This document shows, piece by piece, positions 44,481 through 57,834 of a DNA stretch of 64,000 nt (its first letter is position 1; each line of letters opens with the position of its first letter). This DNA is from Manis javanica (Eukaryota; Chordata; Mammalia; Pholidota; Manidae): the NCBI RefSeq assembly GCF_040802235.1, contig NC_133158.1:41544001-41608000 (forward strand). Direction: 5' to 3'. The notes beneath the pieces were generated by a model. That model worked only from the letters and a program-made list of their open reading frames with translations. It was not told where the DNA came from and searched no databases. A program made the position numbers and the translations under genes.

Positions 44481-46904
44481 AAAAAGACCCTTTGTGGGGA
44501 GAAGCCCAGGGTGGCCAGTGGCTTCCTCGTGGAAGGGCTGGGGGTGAGCACAGCAGGCCAGCGAGCCGACCAAGGCTGGCAGCAGCCATGGGTTATTGCT
44601 GCGGAGGATCCAGTGAGAATTGAGAATGTGTCTCTCTGGTCTGGAACCACAGTGTACAAGCGGCTCTCAGTGCCAGACCTGGCGGCACCCCCCAGCAGGG
44701 TCTGTGCCCAGCGTCTCACACTGTGGGAAGGAGGCCCCAGAAAACACCTCCATGTTACCGAGGAGTCTTGGCAGGTTTTGCTGTTCACTGGAGACCAGTG
44801 ACACATCTTAAATCACCAGCCTGGCTCACAGTGATGATGACCCTGAGCCCAACTTTGGGCTGGGTTAGACTGTGCGCACCAGGATGGCCCGGTGTGCTGA
44901 ACAGGGAGCTGTGTGCCTCGCTTAGTGGCGGCTGGCTCGGGGGACTCTTGGCATCTGTCACCAGCGCTGGGACAGCAGGCCCAGCTTGGCGGCTCAATCC
45001 AGGCTCTGGCATTTGCTGTCAGGAGGCGAAAGGGCAATCAGCTGGCTGTCTGGATCGCAGAGTCTGGTAACCAGGAAGATCCCAAGCAAAAGTGTGTCAG
45101 CCTCTCCATATACTTGGCCTCCGTGTGCGTCGTGCTGACGTTACGTGATCTGGGCTCCTGGCTGGGAGGTCAGCTCCTTGTGGGGCTGGCCGTATGTCAT
45201 CCTGCTTCAATGGTGCCTCAGGTATGTGGGCACGGGCTCCTCCACAGACACTGTTAGCTGGGTGAGTGCACATTCACGTGCTTGGGTGTTTCTTCTGAGC
45301 GTGGGGTGTGTACTAGTATTACCTCGTGCTTCTTAGAGTCCTCAGAAGTTGGGGTCCTGCCCAGGGAGCCTTGCAGAGGCCCTGTGGGAGGCTAGAACTC
45401 TGTCCGGGCCTGAGGACCTGCTCTGCCATCATTGTGCGCCCTCAGGTGAAGAGGAGGCCAGCGTGGCCGTGGGGTCAGTGAGGCCCACAGGTGGGTTAAG
45501 GGGTCCTCTTCTGGGCCACCACCTGCATCTGGCTCTGCTCTGGGTGACCCCCTACACTGGCGAGGGTCCAGGCACGTCCCAGAGCTGTGACTGCTGCAGA
45601 CCAAATGGCCTTGCTGATGCAAGGGGAGCCAAACCACAGGGAGCACGGCGGCCTGAGGAGGTGGCTTCTGGGGTCAGACTCCATCTGCAGCTTTCTGTGC
45701 CGCTCTGTGACTTGGACTGCGACCTGGTATGTGTCAAGGTGCTTCTTAGGGTGATGGGCATGGGACAGGAGCGTCAGTGGGCCAGGCTGCCTGCCTCAGC
45801 GTTGAAAATGCTGGTTCTGCAGCAGGAAGGGGCACCTCCGCCTAGAGCAGGCCCAGGATGGCCGTGTGTTTGTGCCCCCAAGCTGGCGGATCTTACGCTG
45901 CTGTGTGTGCTCGTGTGCCCTGCTTTTAGGAGGCGGTCCTCTGGACACTCAGAAACATGGTGGCTCAGAATTGGGGCCACTGTCTGTGGGTGAGGGCGCC
46001 CCACCCACGTGGATGGAGTAAGGGGCTTCCAGGCTGAGAAGGGGTCGTCTCTCAGAGGCAGGAACTGAATCTGGCCCAGGAGGAACTGGCTTGTCCAGGT
46101 TGAAGAAAAGTGCTGGCCTATTAGCTTTCCTTCCAGAACTCCGCCTCGACGTTCCAGAGGATCATGGCGGTCAGGGCCGGGCAAATGGGCCACCCTGTGC
46201 CATGACCTATGATCCTGGGTGCTCCTGAGCAGGGTGCAAGGGAGTGGTTTTCTCTAAGGGCCACCGTCCTGCAGGCTGCTGTCCACACTGAGAAGAGAGG
46301 CCTGGAATCTGGGGGCATAGAGAGAAGTGGGGAGAAGGAGCATGTCCAGCCGCCCGCCTCAGGGCCGCCCTGGGGTCTCGGCCTGAGTGGCTTCTCTCTC
46401 ATCATCCTCATCTCCCTCAATGGAAGGTGATTTCGGGGAAAGTTGCTCAGGAAGCGGGGTGAACTGGGTGCCCCACCTCCTGTGTGTTTGAGGAGTGTGG
46501 CAGAAGGAGATACAAGCATTCCAGGCCAGCCTGGCTCCCCTGTAGATCTGGGATGTTGTCTTAAAACTGAGGGGAAAGGTATCTTTCTTCCCTCCCCTAG
46601 TGTGTCCACTTCCAGCCACAGTGGTGAAGCAAACATCCTGGGCTCCTGGGTCCTACTGGACTGAGAGCACAGGACGTGAGCCCCCAAGGAGACCTGGCCT
46701 GGAAGGAACCAGCTCTGCCAGGGTGCAGCCCACATGGTAACGCCCCTGGTGAACATGCAGGGCCGTGGGCTGTGACACACACAGACCTGCCTGACCACCA
46801 CCATGCACAAGGGCTCCATCACCCAGAGCCCCGGTTCTCTGCTGAGTACCTGTCCTGTTCTGGCCCAGATGGCTGGCAGCCTGCCCTCTGTCACTGGGGG
46901 GTTC
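44481..46904. other. Gene-free interval between two L1 copies
   Basis: GC-rich anonymous sequence. A long minus-strand frame (46,121-46,930) has no recognisable domain or splice context. No supported gene. Confidence 0.4.
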
Positions 46905-49150
46905 GTACTGCATTTTCTAGAATTTCCCATGAACAGGCCTTACAGCGTACACGCCACTGGTCTGGCCTCTTTTCACTTGTCATAAGCACACGGAGGTGCA
47001 CCAGGTGCTGTGTGGGTCAGTGTTCAGTGCTGTTTCCTGCTGAAAGTGCTCCCTGACGTGGATGCCAGGGTGTTAATCCCTGCAGTGGGCTTAGGGATAT
47101 TACCAGTGGTCTGCTGTGACTGCGTGTGTGAGCCTTTGTTGAATACATCTCATTTTTCTTGGGTAATGGAGGTGGAAACCCAAAGGCTGCATCATATGGT
47201 TTGATAGCTATTAGCTGGGGAAGCCACCAAACTGTGACCCAGAGTGGCCGCACCAGTTGCATTCCTAGCAGCAATGCAGGGCATTCCAGTGGCTCCACAC
47301 CCTCCCCAGCACTTGGTGGTATCAGTCCTAAATTTTGACATTTTAGTAAGTCTGCAGTGGCATCTTATTGTGGTTTTATTTTGCATTTTCCTGATGATTA
47401 GTGATGTTTAGCATCATTTTATGTGCTTAAGGGACATTCTATTTTTCAAATTTATTTAAGGCTTTGCCAATTTTTAATTGAGTTGTTTGAATTCTTACTG
47501 AATTGTAGGGGTTCTTTAGATATTCTGCATATAAATATGTTGTGTGTGTATACAAACATACACATAAGTAAATAAATATATAGACATGTATGTATATATA
47601 AGCAAACACACATATGTATTGTATACACATGCATGCACACGCTGACTATCCCTCCCATCTGTGGCTTGCCTTTCATTTGAAGAGTGGAGTTGAAGGTTTG
47701 AATTTTTATGAAGTCCTACTTATTTTACTTTTTAAGGTTGGTACTGTGTCCTAAGAAATCTCTGCCTTCCCCAGGGTTGAGAGGATCTATTTTCCTTCCT
47801 ACACGTTTTATACTTTTCGATTTATGTCTATATCTGTGATCCAGTGGAGATTACTTTTGCCTGTGGTTGGGGATAACAGCTGAGGTTTATTTTTTTCTCT
47901 ATGGATACCCAGTTGTTCCAGCTCCACTAATTGAAAAGACTGTTGTTTGCAGCCATTGAGTTAATTTGGCACATATATCAGAAATCAAGTAACTATCAGT
48001 ATATGGGCCTATTTTTGCACTCTATTCTGTTGATCTAGATGTCTATCCAATGGCAATACTACCTGGCTTGACAATTTTTATTATTATAGCTTAAGTCTTT
48101 AGGAAATCAGTTAATACAAGTCTTCTAATTTTGTTCTTCTTTCTCTAAATTATTCTTGCTTTACTAGGTACTTTGCATTTCCATATACATTTTGGAATAA
48201 GTTCATCAATTTCTACAAATTGTAATGCATTTATTTCTTCCTTAAACATTTGATGGAATTCATCAGTGAAGGCATTTTCGGCTGGAGTTGCTTTGTAGAA
48301 AGGTTTTAAATTACAAATTCAATTTCATTAGTAGATTTACAGCTAGTCAGACTTTCTACTTCAATTTGTGAGTTTTGAATGTTTCTGTCTTTCAAATATT
48401 CGCCCATTTCATCTGGGTTGTCAGATGTATTTCTGTAGAGTTCATGATCCTTTCACTGCTGTAGACTCGGTAACAATGTCTACTTCACTGAGGCTTGTTT
48501 CATGGGCCAGAGCTTGGCTGATCTCGGTGCATGCTCCTCGCGCACCGCTGAAGCCTGTGCATTCTGCTCTCGTTGGGTGGAGCGCTCTGTAAACGCCACT
48601 TATGTCAACTGTTGTCACCGCTGCTCGAGTCTCTATTCCCCTGGTTTTCTGTCCTTACTTTCCACCACTGAGCGCAGAGCATCAGGGTCCCCAGCCAGTT
48701 CTCAGCTCTTCTCAGGCACACACATTTCAGGGCTGCCGCGTCTCCTCAATGAACTGGCCTTCTTCAGCCAGCACCACCCTCGCTGTCCTCATCAGACTGC
48801 CTGGTTCTCAGGGCCACTTTGACACTACACAGCCTTTCACTTCCCTATGGTCAGAGTTCACGTGGCATATCTTTTACCATTTTCACACTTTCAGCCTGTC
48901 TTTGTATTTAAAGAGGGTTTCCTATAAACAGTGAATAGTTGGGCCTTGGACTTTTACCCAGCCTGACCTTCTCTGCTTTTTAATCGGTGTGTTCAGCTCA
49001 TTCAGCATTTAACATAAGTAATGATGAGGCCCAGTTTCAGTCCACTGTCCTGCTCTTGATTCCAGCTTTTCTCTCCCCTTCTTTTCGCTTGTAATATCCT
49101 CTTTGTGTATATTCTTCTGGGTTGACTGTGTTTCAGTTGCTCCATTTTGC
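46905..49150 (-). mobile_element. L1 remnant (3' UTR and part of ORF2), antisense
   Basis: The segments appear in the order of an antisense L1: GCATTTTCTAGAATTTCCC, TTTCTTGGGTAATGGAGG, TATTGTGGTTTTATTTTGC, CTGTGGCTTGCCTTTC, TGTTGATCTAGATGTCTATCC, CATTTCCATATACATTTTGG, then CATCAGTGAAGGCATTTTCG and GCAGTTTAAC-like text. The step at about 48,225 skips roughly 1 kb of ORF2, so there is an internal deletion. The reverse-transcriptase frame is broken throughout. An AT-rich tetra- and dinucleotide patch lies at 47,540-47,635. Confidence 0.8.
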
Positions 49151-51372
49151 CTCCACATGGAGAGGCATACATGGATATGTCGGACTGTGGGCACACAGGG
49201 AGGCTGCAGGCTTCCAGGAACTGCCCACTCTATCATGTCTCATAGAGCAGTATTCGTGTAAGATTTATTTTTATGATAATAGCAACAAAGACAAAAGTTT
49301 GAGAGCCACAAGCTGACATAGCAGCCTCCACTGGTGGGTGTGGACGTGAGGACTTAGGAGCAGGGAATTTGTTCTTTCACAAGCCACTAAGGGCCCTAAG
49401 GCCAGGCTGCTTCTGTCTGTGGGCTGCAGCCACCGGACCTGCTGTGGGGGCAGTGACTCCCTGGCCACATGCTGCGGCCTGGGGGGACTGTCACTGCTCT
49501 GGCCCCCATCTTCCACCTGCCACACGGGTAAGAACAGCACATGCCCCGGGCCATCCAAGGACCAGCGAGGGCAGACTTGGCTGGAGACATGGTGCAAGGG
49601 CCGCTGGATCTCCGTAAGTTTCCGTTACTCCTCCTGTGAGGCTCAGCTCTGACATCCGCAGCCTGGCTGTGGGCAGGGAAGGGGGCCAGGGCACAGTGTC
49701 TTGTTCTGGTGTCTCAGCCTGGGGCCAACGGAGCCTGGCTCCCAGCCCTGGTCCCCAGGCATGCCTGTTGTCCAAATGGGCAGCAGGACAGCCTTCCCCA
49801 TGGTGAGCCACCATCAGACTCCAAGATACAGAACCCACCCAAGGGTGCACCAGGGCCACCAAGTCCTCGAGTCGGCCCCAGCCCAGGCCCTTCCTGGCAG
49901 TGAGCTAGCAAAGTCCTCACGTTCAAATGGGACTTCCTAGGTGTAGGCTGGTAGGGGGATGGAGGGGATGGGACCCTGCTGGCCACCACCTGTGAGCCCT
50001 CCAACACCTGGGCTCCTAGGGGCTCTGCCCACCCTTTCCCATGCCCAGAGCTGCAGGCAGGCTGTGCTGTGGCAATCTGAGCCTGTGCATTGGAGACATT
50101 TAATGAGCGAATTCCCTCTCCGTATGGGGTATAATTAATTTTCCTGAAATAGGCACGGCAGCCCAGTAGTCTGCTATCTGAGTCAGGTGGTGAATATGAC
50201 CTCTCACAGGCATGGCGCGGCATCAGCCACTGGGAATTCAGAGCACTCATAGCTCCCCAGCCATGCTGGATGGTACAGGGGAGAGGTCAGGGGCTGGCCA
50301 GAGGTCAGGGAGGCACTGTTTGACACAGCCACCCCACCTCAAGGCTGCAGGGGGGCAAGAGGCCCAGGCAGGGCTGGTGCCAAGAGCAGAATGGTGGCCA
50401 CCACGGGCTGGTGGCCAGGGTAGCGGGCAGTAAAGTGTGGATACGGCACCCCAGCAATGCCTCCCCTGTCCAGAGAAAGACCCCCAGGACCCGGTAATGG
50501 TGGGCTGGCCAAGGTAGGTGGTGAGTGGTCTGAAAGGGACTCAGCGAGGGGTGTGGGCAGACCTGATGTCTGAGGCCTCTGTGCCAAGGTATGGTGGGGT
50601 TGCCTCTCCCCTCGCCAGGGCGGGTGGTGGCAGCTGGTGTGGGAGCAGCCGCTGTAGAGTGCTCAGGCCTGCTTGGGAGGGAGCAGCGGTCACCACGGGG
50701 GAAGCAGGTACAGGCCTGGAGGGCAGGCGCGGGCAAGGCAGGCTGGCAGGCGCCTCTTCCGATCTCAGAGGTCTGCAGCCTCCTCTGTGAGGGAGGCTGG
50801 CAGCCAAGAAGTTTGGTCCCACAGGGCTGCCAACAGGGAGACAGGCCGCAGAGGTTAACCATGGGACGCGTGCCCATCCTGGGTCTGAGCTGGAGCTGCG
50901 ACCTGGCCGCTGGCAGAAGGGTCCAGGCAGAACCCAGGCCTGCTCTCTTCTTCCTTTGTGTCACTGGGGTGGGGGATCTTTGGCCAGCCTAACAGCGTGC
51001 CCCGGGAGCTCTGCCAGCCAGGCCCTCTGCCCAGGCTCCCCAGGTGTCTACCAGTCAGCCCATTTCATGGGGGGAATCGGTTTCAGCCGCCGCCCTCCCC
51101 CCAGCCCTGTCCCAGATCACAGAGTTGGTGAGGGGCGGAGCATTGTCACACCTGGCCACCAGGCCCCAGAGCTGCACTGTGCAGTGAGGGGCTCTCTGGG
51201 GCCTCCCTCAGGGGGCTCCCCATTTGCTTTGCTGCCACTTTCCTATGGGCTCCCCCCAACCATGGAAAGACTCTGCCTAAGAGCAGGCATGGAGTGAACA
51301 GCTACGTCCCTGCAGGGGAGGCAAGTCCCCATTTCTGATGGGGTTTCCATTTTAGCTTCTTTTTAGGAAGGG
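49151..51372. other. Gene-free interval with one AT-rich island
   Basis: GC-rich anonymous sequence. An isolated AT-rich island at 50,090-50,190 contains ATAATTAATTTTCC, a homeodomain-like core. No supported gene. Confidence 0.4.
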
Positions 51373-51695
51373 TGTTATGGGTTGCATTGTGTCCTCCAAA
51401 ATCACATGTTGAATTTAGCCCCCCACTTGTGTGACCTCATTTGGAAACTGAGTATTCGCAGATGGAATCATGTTAAACTGAAGCTGTTAGTTCAGGGCTA
51501 AATCCAACAGGCTGGTGTCCTTATAGGAAGAGGGACCTCTGGACACACGTGGAGAGGCCAAGGACAGGCACAGCCAGGTGACACTGCCTCAGGCCGGGGG
51601 ACGCCTGGGCCACCAGGAGCTGCCGAGCCAGAAGAGACCACAGAGACCCTCCCCTGGAGCCTCCAGAGGCTTGGCCTGCGGAGCTGGGCCTGGGG
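51373..51695 (+). mobile_element. MaLR-type solo LTR (MLT1-like), 3' part decayed
   Basis: Starts TGTTATGGGTTGCATTGTGT with CCTCCAAAATCACATGTTGA, then GACCTCATTTGGAAACTGAG, GGTGTCCTTATAGGAAGAGG and GGACACACGTGGAGAGGCC. The 5' half is clear. The polyadenylation region is lost or too diverged to see. Confidence 0.7.
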
Positions 51696-54300
51696 TGCTC
51701 AGCCCGGCAGTGCCAAGAAGCCGACAGGGCCCAAAAAGGCAGGCTCCTGGCTCAGGCTGAGGTGCCACAGCACCAAGCTCCAGGGTCCCCTCGCAAGGAC
51801 CCCATCCCCCAACCCGGCTCGGAGCCTGGCCTCTGTCTGTCAGTGGATGGTGGACCCCAGGCTCACAGCCCACGTTGCCCAGATGTGGTTTCTGAGGCAG
51901 CAGCCGTCCTCCTGGCAGACACTGCCTTCTGGGTGCAGAGGCAGCTCTAGGACACCAGCCCCGCACCTGCTGGCCAGGCCCCCACCCCCCGGGGGAAGCT
52001 TGTCTGCCCCCCTCCTGTGGGAGGGGTCATCACCCAAGCAGGGGCCACAGGGCGCCCCTCTCTGCTGACTGAGCAGCACTGTTTCTCTCCTGCGGAGCTG
52101 ATGGGTGGAGAATGGGCTGTCCCCGCGGTGCAGGCTTCGTCCCGGAAACAGCTCCAGGGTTCTTCTCTGGACTGGCTGGCCTCAGCCCCAGGCATGGAGG
52201 GGCAGCCTTGCCCCCAGGGCCCAGGCTGAGGGGCTGAAGGAGCGCCAGCTGGGCAGGCTCAGGCTAGGTGAGGGCCGCTCTACGTGGTGGGGGTGCAGGT
52301 GGGCCGGAGCCTGGCACGTGGAGGGGTTAATGGTGGGCAGTGCTCAGGAAGGAGGCCAGTGGGCAGGTCGGGGATGGGGTGGGTGGGGAGGGCCTGGCAC
52401 AGGTTCTGGGCATCCCAGCTGGCATGGACCTGGCAAGCAGGAGGAGCAGTGGGCAGCCTGCGTGGTACCTCAGTGGGTACCTCAGGGCTGGGTGGGGGGC
52501 CAGTGAGCAGAGGCTCAGGCTGGGTCACACCCTAACACGCCAGCCACCCAGCCTGGGCCTCAGAGTCCCCTCCCACCTCCCAGCACAGGGTCTGGCTGCT
52601 CAAAGGCACTTGTCTTGGTCTGCTTGGACAGAGTGGAGGGCCGGTGTGGGGGGGTGCTGGGGGCGACAGTGATGGTGAGGGAAGGCTGCCCACTGGCAGG
52701 AGGCTGCGGGTTGGGGTGGGGGGCATCCTTGCTGAATTCCAGCCGCTCCAAGGCTGTGGGACTCCAGCAGCCAGACTTACGGGTCCAGACGATGGTCGGT
52801 TCCCAGCCAAGTCCCTTACTGTCTGGGGGCAGCTGGCACCTCTCAGCTTGTATTTAGGAAAGACCCTGATCCCCAAATCCCCTGCTACCCCTGGTGGCCA
52901 GGCCCCTCGGAGCCTCACACACCTGGCCTGACACTGATGCTGCCCTGGACCAAGGCAGGTGGTCTGTGCCCCCTGGAAAAGAAGGAATGATAACATAGGG
53001 GGAAGTGCACTGCCCCAAGAGAGCAGGGCAGCGTCATGGGCGTGGTGTGTGCAAGATGGAGCTGGGGTGCTGGGTGCCCAGCCAGTCTCGGTTCTGGAAC
53101 CTCGGGGCCCAGTGAGGAGCCCTGGGCCCCCTCACCATCCACAGCGTGACCCCAGGACACAGTGCACACTGCTCAGTGGCCTAGGGGGCCACCCGGGCAT
53201 CTGATGGCAGCACACCCGTCACCCATCTTCACTGCCCCGGGCTTCCAGGCTCCCCTGCTGGGTGGGGCGCCCTCTGGGGCAGCCAGCAGAGGCCTAGGAG
53301 GGCAGGTCTGGGCGCCCCACTCCTGCCCCCGTGAACGCTGCTCATCTGCGGCTCCCACAGGTGGGGCCCACGGCCCATGTGAGGGGGTGGCCAGCTAGGG
53401 GAAGTGACGGTGTGCCCAGGGGCCTGCTGGGGCATCGGCAGGCTGCCTGCTCCTAGAGGAGCCCGACGGCACAGTTGTAAGGGCTACTCCACAAGAACCC
53501 TACTTCCGAGCCTTCCCCGGGCTCCAGTGGCAGGAGACACCTCTCCTGGGTGGCAGGGTGGACCAGTGCCCACAGGTTGGGGACAGCAGGTGATTCCTCA
53601 GGAAAGGACTTGGGGGGCGGGGGGCAGCAGGGGAAACTGGCCAGAGGCAGGAGCAGCTGGTGCAGAGCCCCCACAGCCCAGCCTGCAGAGACAGGGCTGT
53701 GTCTGTCTTGGGTCACAGACCGAAGGCTGGGTCTGGTCGGCAGGCCCTACAGCCCCTGCGGCAAGTGGGGCGAGGGCCCCCGAGTGGGGACGTGAGGTGC
53801 TGGCATCACACAGGGCCACTCACCCTCATGCCCGCCTGTGGGGCTGGCGCCCTGCTCCCGCTCCCCAACGAGGAAGCTGAGCCCCAGAATCACCTGCAGA
53901 AAGCAGAAGAGAGGCAGTGGGGTGTTGCTGGCACCCCAGGCTCACCCCGGGGGGCCAGGGGACACAAGGCGTGGCAGGGGGTGGAGGAGATTTAACCCGG
54001 GCAGGCTGCTCCATGATGTCTGTGTCTGCACACATGCATGTGCACACAGACCTGGACACAGGAGGCACAGAAACCTGTCTCCCTGCTTTTTTCACCTTGG
54101 TCACCACTGCAGTCTTGGAAAGCAAATATTTTGTCCACAAGCTGCAGAGGAGGAGGCTGAAATTTGAGCGGCTCAGCTCCTCAACTGGCGTTCGCCTCAG
54201 TGACCCCAGGTGAGGGGCCAGTGTGTTGACCAACCAGGCCAGGTGGGCAAGTGCCTGGTAGGGAAGGGTGTCTCATGTGGGCTGGTGTGACCCCAGGGGG
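51696..54300. other. Gene-free GC-rich interval
   Basis: No supported exon. Open frames on both strands reflect high GC. A MIR-like antisense trace (GAGGAAGCTGAGCCCCAG) lies near 53,870, and another near 54,140. Confidence 0.4.
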
Positions 54301-54617
54301 AGAGGTGACTGCAGGGGACAGGGGACCATGTGGGTAGTGCTGACCACAGGGAAAGAGATGACCACAGGGAGAGGTGACCACGGGGGGAGGTGACCATGGG
54401 GTGCAGGTGATCATGGGGTGGAGGTGACCATGGGGGGACATGACCATGGGGTGGAGGTGACCATGGGGGGAGGTGACCATGGGGAGAGGTGACCACACGG
54501 GTAGGTGACCATGGGGAAAGGTGGCATGGGGGGAGTTGACCATGGGGGGAGGTGACCATGGGGTGGAGGTGACTACGGGGGGAGGTGACCACAGGGAGAG
54601 GTGACCATAGGGAGAAG
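54301..54617 (+). repeat. Minisatellite, unit AGGTGACCATGGGG(N)
   Basis: About 18 imperfect head-to-tail copies of a 15-18 bp unit, GAGGTGACCATGGGG plus one to four bases, run from 54,301 to 54,617. Units differ by GGGG/TGGA endings and by CATG/CACG/CACA variants. It keeps a minus-strand frame open (Pro-His-Gly-His type repeats), which I regard as an artefact of unit composition. Confidence 0.92.
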
Positions 54618-54924
54618 TATGTCAGGAGGACCATGGACAGCAGGCCTTTGTTGCCTTGGGGCCTGTGGGCTGGCCTGGGGCTGACTGGCTCCTGCAGCCC
54701 CAGATCCTCAGGCCCCAGGCCCTCTGCCACTGGACAGGGATCTCACTCTCAGCAGGGGATTCTTGCCCACAGCCCCCACCCATGCCCTGTTGTCAGCCCC
54801 TGTGGTTCTGGGTCCTGGAGTCCTAGAAGCTCATGTGAGCCGAGCTGATGTCATTTGTGCCAGCTGCTGGCCAGGGAAGGCCATGCTGAAGCTGGGCTTT
54901 CCCACCCCCAGGGGGAGTGGGCAC

Positions 54925-55062
54925 ATGCCTACGTGGCATGTACAGACATGTGAGGGCACAGGGGGGTGAAGGCACAGGCGTGTGAGGGCGCAGGTGTGTG
55001 TGCGCACAGGGGTGTGTGTGTGCACAGGCATGTGAGGGCACAGGCATGTGTATAGGCATGTG
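54925..55062 (+). repeat. GT-rich minisatellite, unit TGTGAGGGCACAGGC
   Basis: About eight imperfect copies of a 14-18 bp unit built on GTGTGAGGGCACAGG, with GTGTGTGTGCGCACAGG variants in the middle. It lies 300 bp after the previous minisatellite but has an unrelated unit. Confidence 0.85.
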
Positions 55063-57834
55063 CTCCTGAGTCGGAGACCTTGATTGTCACCGGGAAAACA
55101 ATGTGGTCAGAACCACGCCAAATGTCTTGCAGGAGGCCAGGGGCCACAACAGGGCGGAGGGTCTGTGTCAGGCCCCCGAGGAAGCCATGGTCCCCTGTGG
55201 AGGCCAGCTACACCTTTGCCCTGGGCTGCAGACCGGTGCAGGCCGCCTCCTTCCTGGTCAAGGACCGTGTGTGTGCAGGTGGAAAGATGTGAAAGTTTAG
55301 CACAGGCTGGGCTCCCTGCAGCCTGAGTTTATCGTCACATAGGGCTTCAAAGACCCGCTTCCAAGAAGGCCCCCTGGGAGGGCCTGGGCCACACCACAGG
55401 CAGGTCCCTGTGCTCTTGGTCCATCCCCGAGGCTGGCCTTGGGCAGAGTGCTGAGTCATGGCACGCAGGTCCCCTGCACACGGGTCACTCCGAGTTACTG
55501 CGTGCATGGGTCCATTCGGGCGGCATTTCACCTTTGACTTTGAAACTCAGGTGACTTTCTCTTTGCTGATTTGGGGGAACAAACGCAGAACCAAACACAG
55601 AGACCAAAGCAGTCTTAGATGGGTTCTCCAGGATGGCCCAGCCTCAAGATCTTTCTGGGAGTAGGAGTTGTGGGCCCTCAGCCCCTGGAAGATCTGCCTC
55701 CCAGGAGGCCACCTCCTGGCCCCCCTCCCCAGGTCCCTGCACGAGCTTGGCAGGGCAGCCATGGCCTCCGGGGGCTGCTGTGGGTACCCCTGCGCACCCG
55801 TCCCCTTGGCCCCTGCTCAGTGACGTCCCCACCCCCACCCCCTGGGAGGGCTGGGAAGCCTGCTGTGCCCAGGATCAACTCCAGTGCCCAGGCCCATCCA
55901 AGCAGGGCTCTGATGAGACACAGACCTGTCTGACTCAGGGATCACGTCTCTTGGCCTCTTCCTGAGGGCCTGGCCCAAGTGAAGATGGATTTGGGGCAAG
56001 GAGGTGGCTTGGGTGAATGCTTTTGGAGTGACTCACGAGGGTACCAGACCCACAGCGCCCTCCTCGGCTCTGGGAAGGCTGAGACCAGGGCTCACTCGTG
56101 ACGTTGGGTTGAGGACACCCGTAGGCAGCACAACGGTTCCAACCTGAGGCCCGTGTGGCTTTCAGGAGTCGTGACAAGCTCCCTGCCTGGCTCTGTGCTG
56201 CCGGGAGCCCTCTGCAGCCACCCTGGGGCGAGGCTGGGCCTTCCCTGTCCCAGAGGCAAACCAGCCCAGGCCCAGGGTCTGGAGGGCCCAGGCTGGAGGG
56301 TGGGTGCTGCCCAAAGTTTTCATGGGCCCGTGAATCCAGGCAGAAGGAGGCGGGGAGACAGAGGGGGCAGGAGGTGGGGAGCGGTCCATCGCGGGGGGCT
56401 TTGGGGAAGGAAGGCATGGCAGTGTTGGTCCTGTGGGGCAGGATCAGCAAATGGGAGGGAAACAGGGATTTCAGGAAGGCGTGCCATGGCGCATGAATTC
56501 CACCACATTGCCGAAAGAAAGTGTGGCCGGGGATTTATTTGCAAATTATGTTTGGTCTCTGTGCGTGTGTGTCTGTGATGGGCACATGGATGGAAAGAGG
56601 CATTGCTGTCACAAAACACCCACCTCACTGCTCTTGAGCGCCTGGCCCCTCCCTGCTGGCCCCTCACAGTGTGCTCAGCCCCTCAAGGTCGTCTGGAGCC
56701 CCACCCTCTCCAGTGCTCATGTGGTTCCCTAGCCTGGGATGCTCTCAGCGCCTTTGCCTGGACAGCTGCACAGTCCTTTCTGTCCTGGCCCTGCCCCTCA
56801 CCTTGCTTCCACAGTACCTCTGCACACCCCTCCCTGAGAGCCTAGCACATCAACCCAGAATTCCTGCATGTGTGTTGGCCTCTCTGTATCAACTAGAACG
56901 CTCTCGACTCTGAATCCCAATGCAAATGAACACAAGTAAAAGGGGAATTAGTTGGCTTACATTAACTGCATCTCTCAGAGGCAGCTTCAGGCACAGGTGG
57001 ATCCAGGAGCCCAAGTGATGGCCTCAGGGCTCTGCGTTTCTTTCCATGCCTTGGTCTGCTTGTCTTTGATTGACTTCATTCTGGATGCCAACTGTCTCCC
57101 TACAGGGTGTAGGAGGCCTCCACATTTGCCTCCTCCCAAGGTAGCAGCTCCAGGGGTAAGAGGCTGATTTTCCTCCTGTCACTCTGCAGACAAAACCCAG
57201 TGGGGGTTCTTATAGTGTGGTTGGGTTATGTGAGCATCCCAGGACCTGTACTGAGGCTGGCAGATGGGATATTCATCAGCCCCACAGGAAAGAGAAGTTT
57301 GCTGCCTGGTAAAGGGAAGCATCCCCCTTCCCAGCAGAATGGAGGAGTTCCTGTCAGGAGGGTTGTGCATTTTAGGCATCTCTCTACCCCCAGTCCCTTG
57401 CACAATGCCTGGCACATAGGTGGGTATAGTCTTTCCTGACTAGCCAGCACCCCACCCTTAAGGGCTCCTTGGCCAGAGAGAGTGGAGCACATGGACTGTG
57501 GGGAAATTATAAGTGGCAAAGGTCATCTTTGGGAAGCCTCTCAGCCTCCCTAGTCTTCCCCATCTGGTGGCCTCAAGACGAAGGACCAAACCTTGTGGCA
57601 GAATTGACCAGGGAATGGGTGGGCAGGTTTTCCTTGCCCCTGAGACCCTTCTCAAAGTTGCCACACTGCTCAGCCCCAAATCAAGACCCATGGTATGCTA
57701 GTTGCACTTTGGGAATAGTGGGGTAGCAATGAGAAATGGGTGCTAGACAATGGCTGCCACGGTCACTGCAGGCAGGACGCCCAGCACCAGCCTTCGCAGA
57801 GAGGCAGAGCCTTAAGGTCATCGTCTGGGGTCCT
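55063..57834. other. Gene-free interval
   Basis: GC-rich anonymous sequence. A MIR-like tail (TTGCACAATGCCTGGCACAT) is at about 57,397-57,420. No supported gene. Confidence 0.4.

Noticed and set aside
46121..46930. 269-residue minus-strand open frame downstream of SIK1
   Set aside because: Low-complexity-like composition, no domain, no splice sites, and its start runs into an L1 remnant.
54197..54730. 177-residue minus-strand Pro/His-repeat frame; also considered as a CRISPR-like array
   Set aside because: It is the minisatellite read through. Units are contiguous without unique spacers, and the genome is mammalian, so neither a protein nor a CRISPR array is credible.
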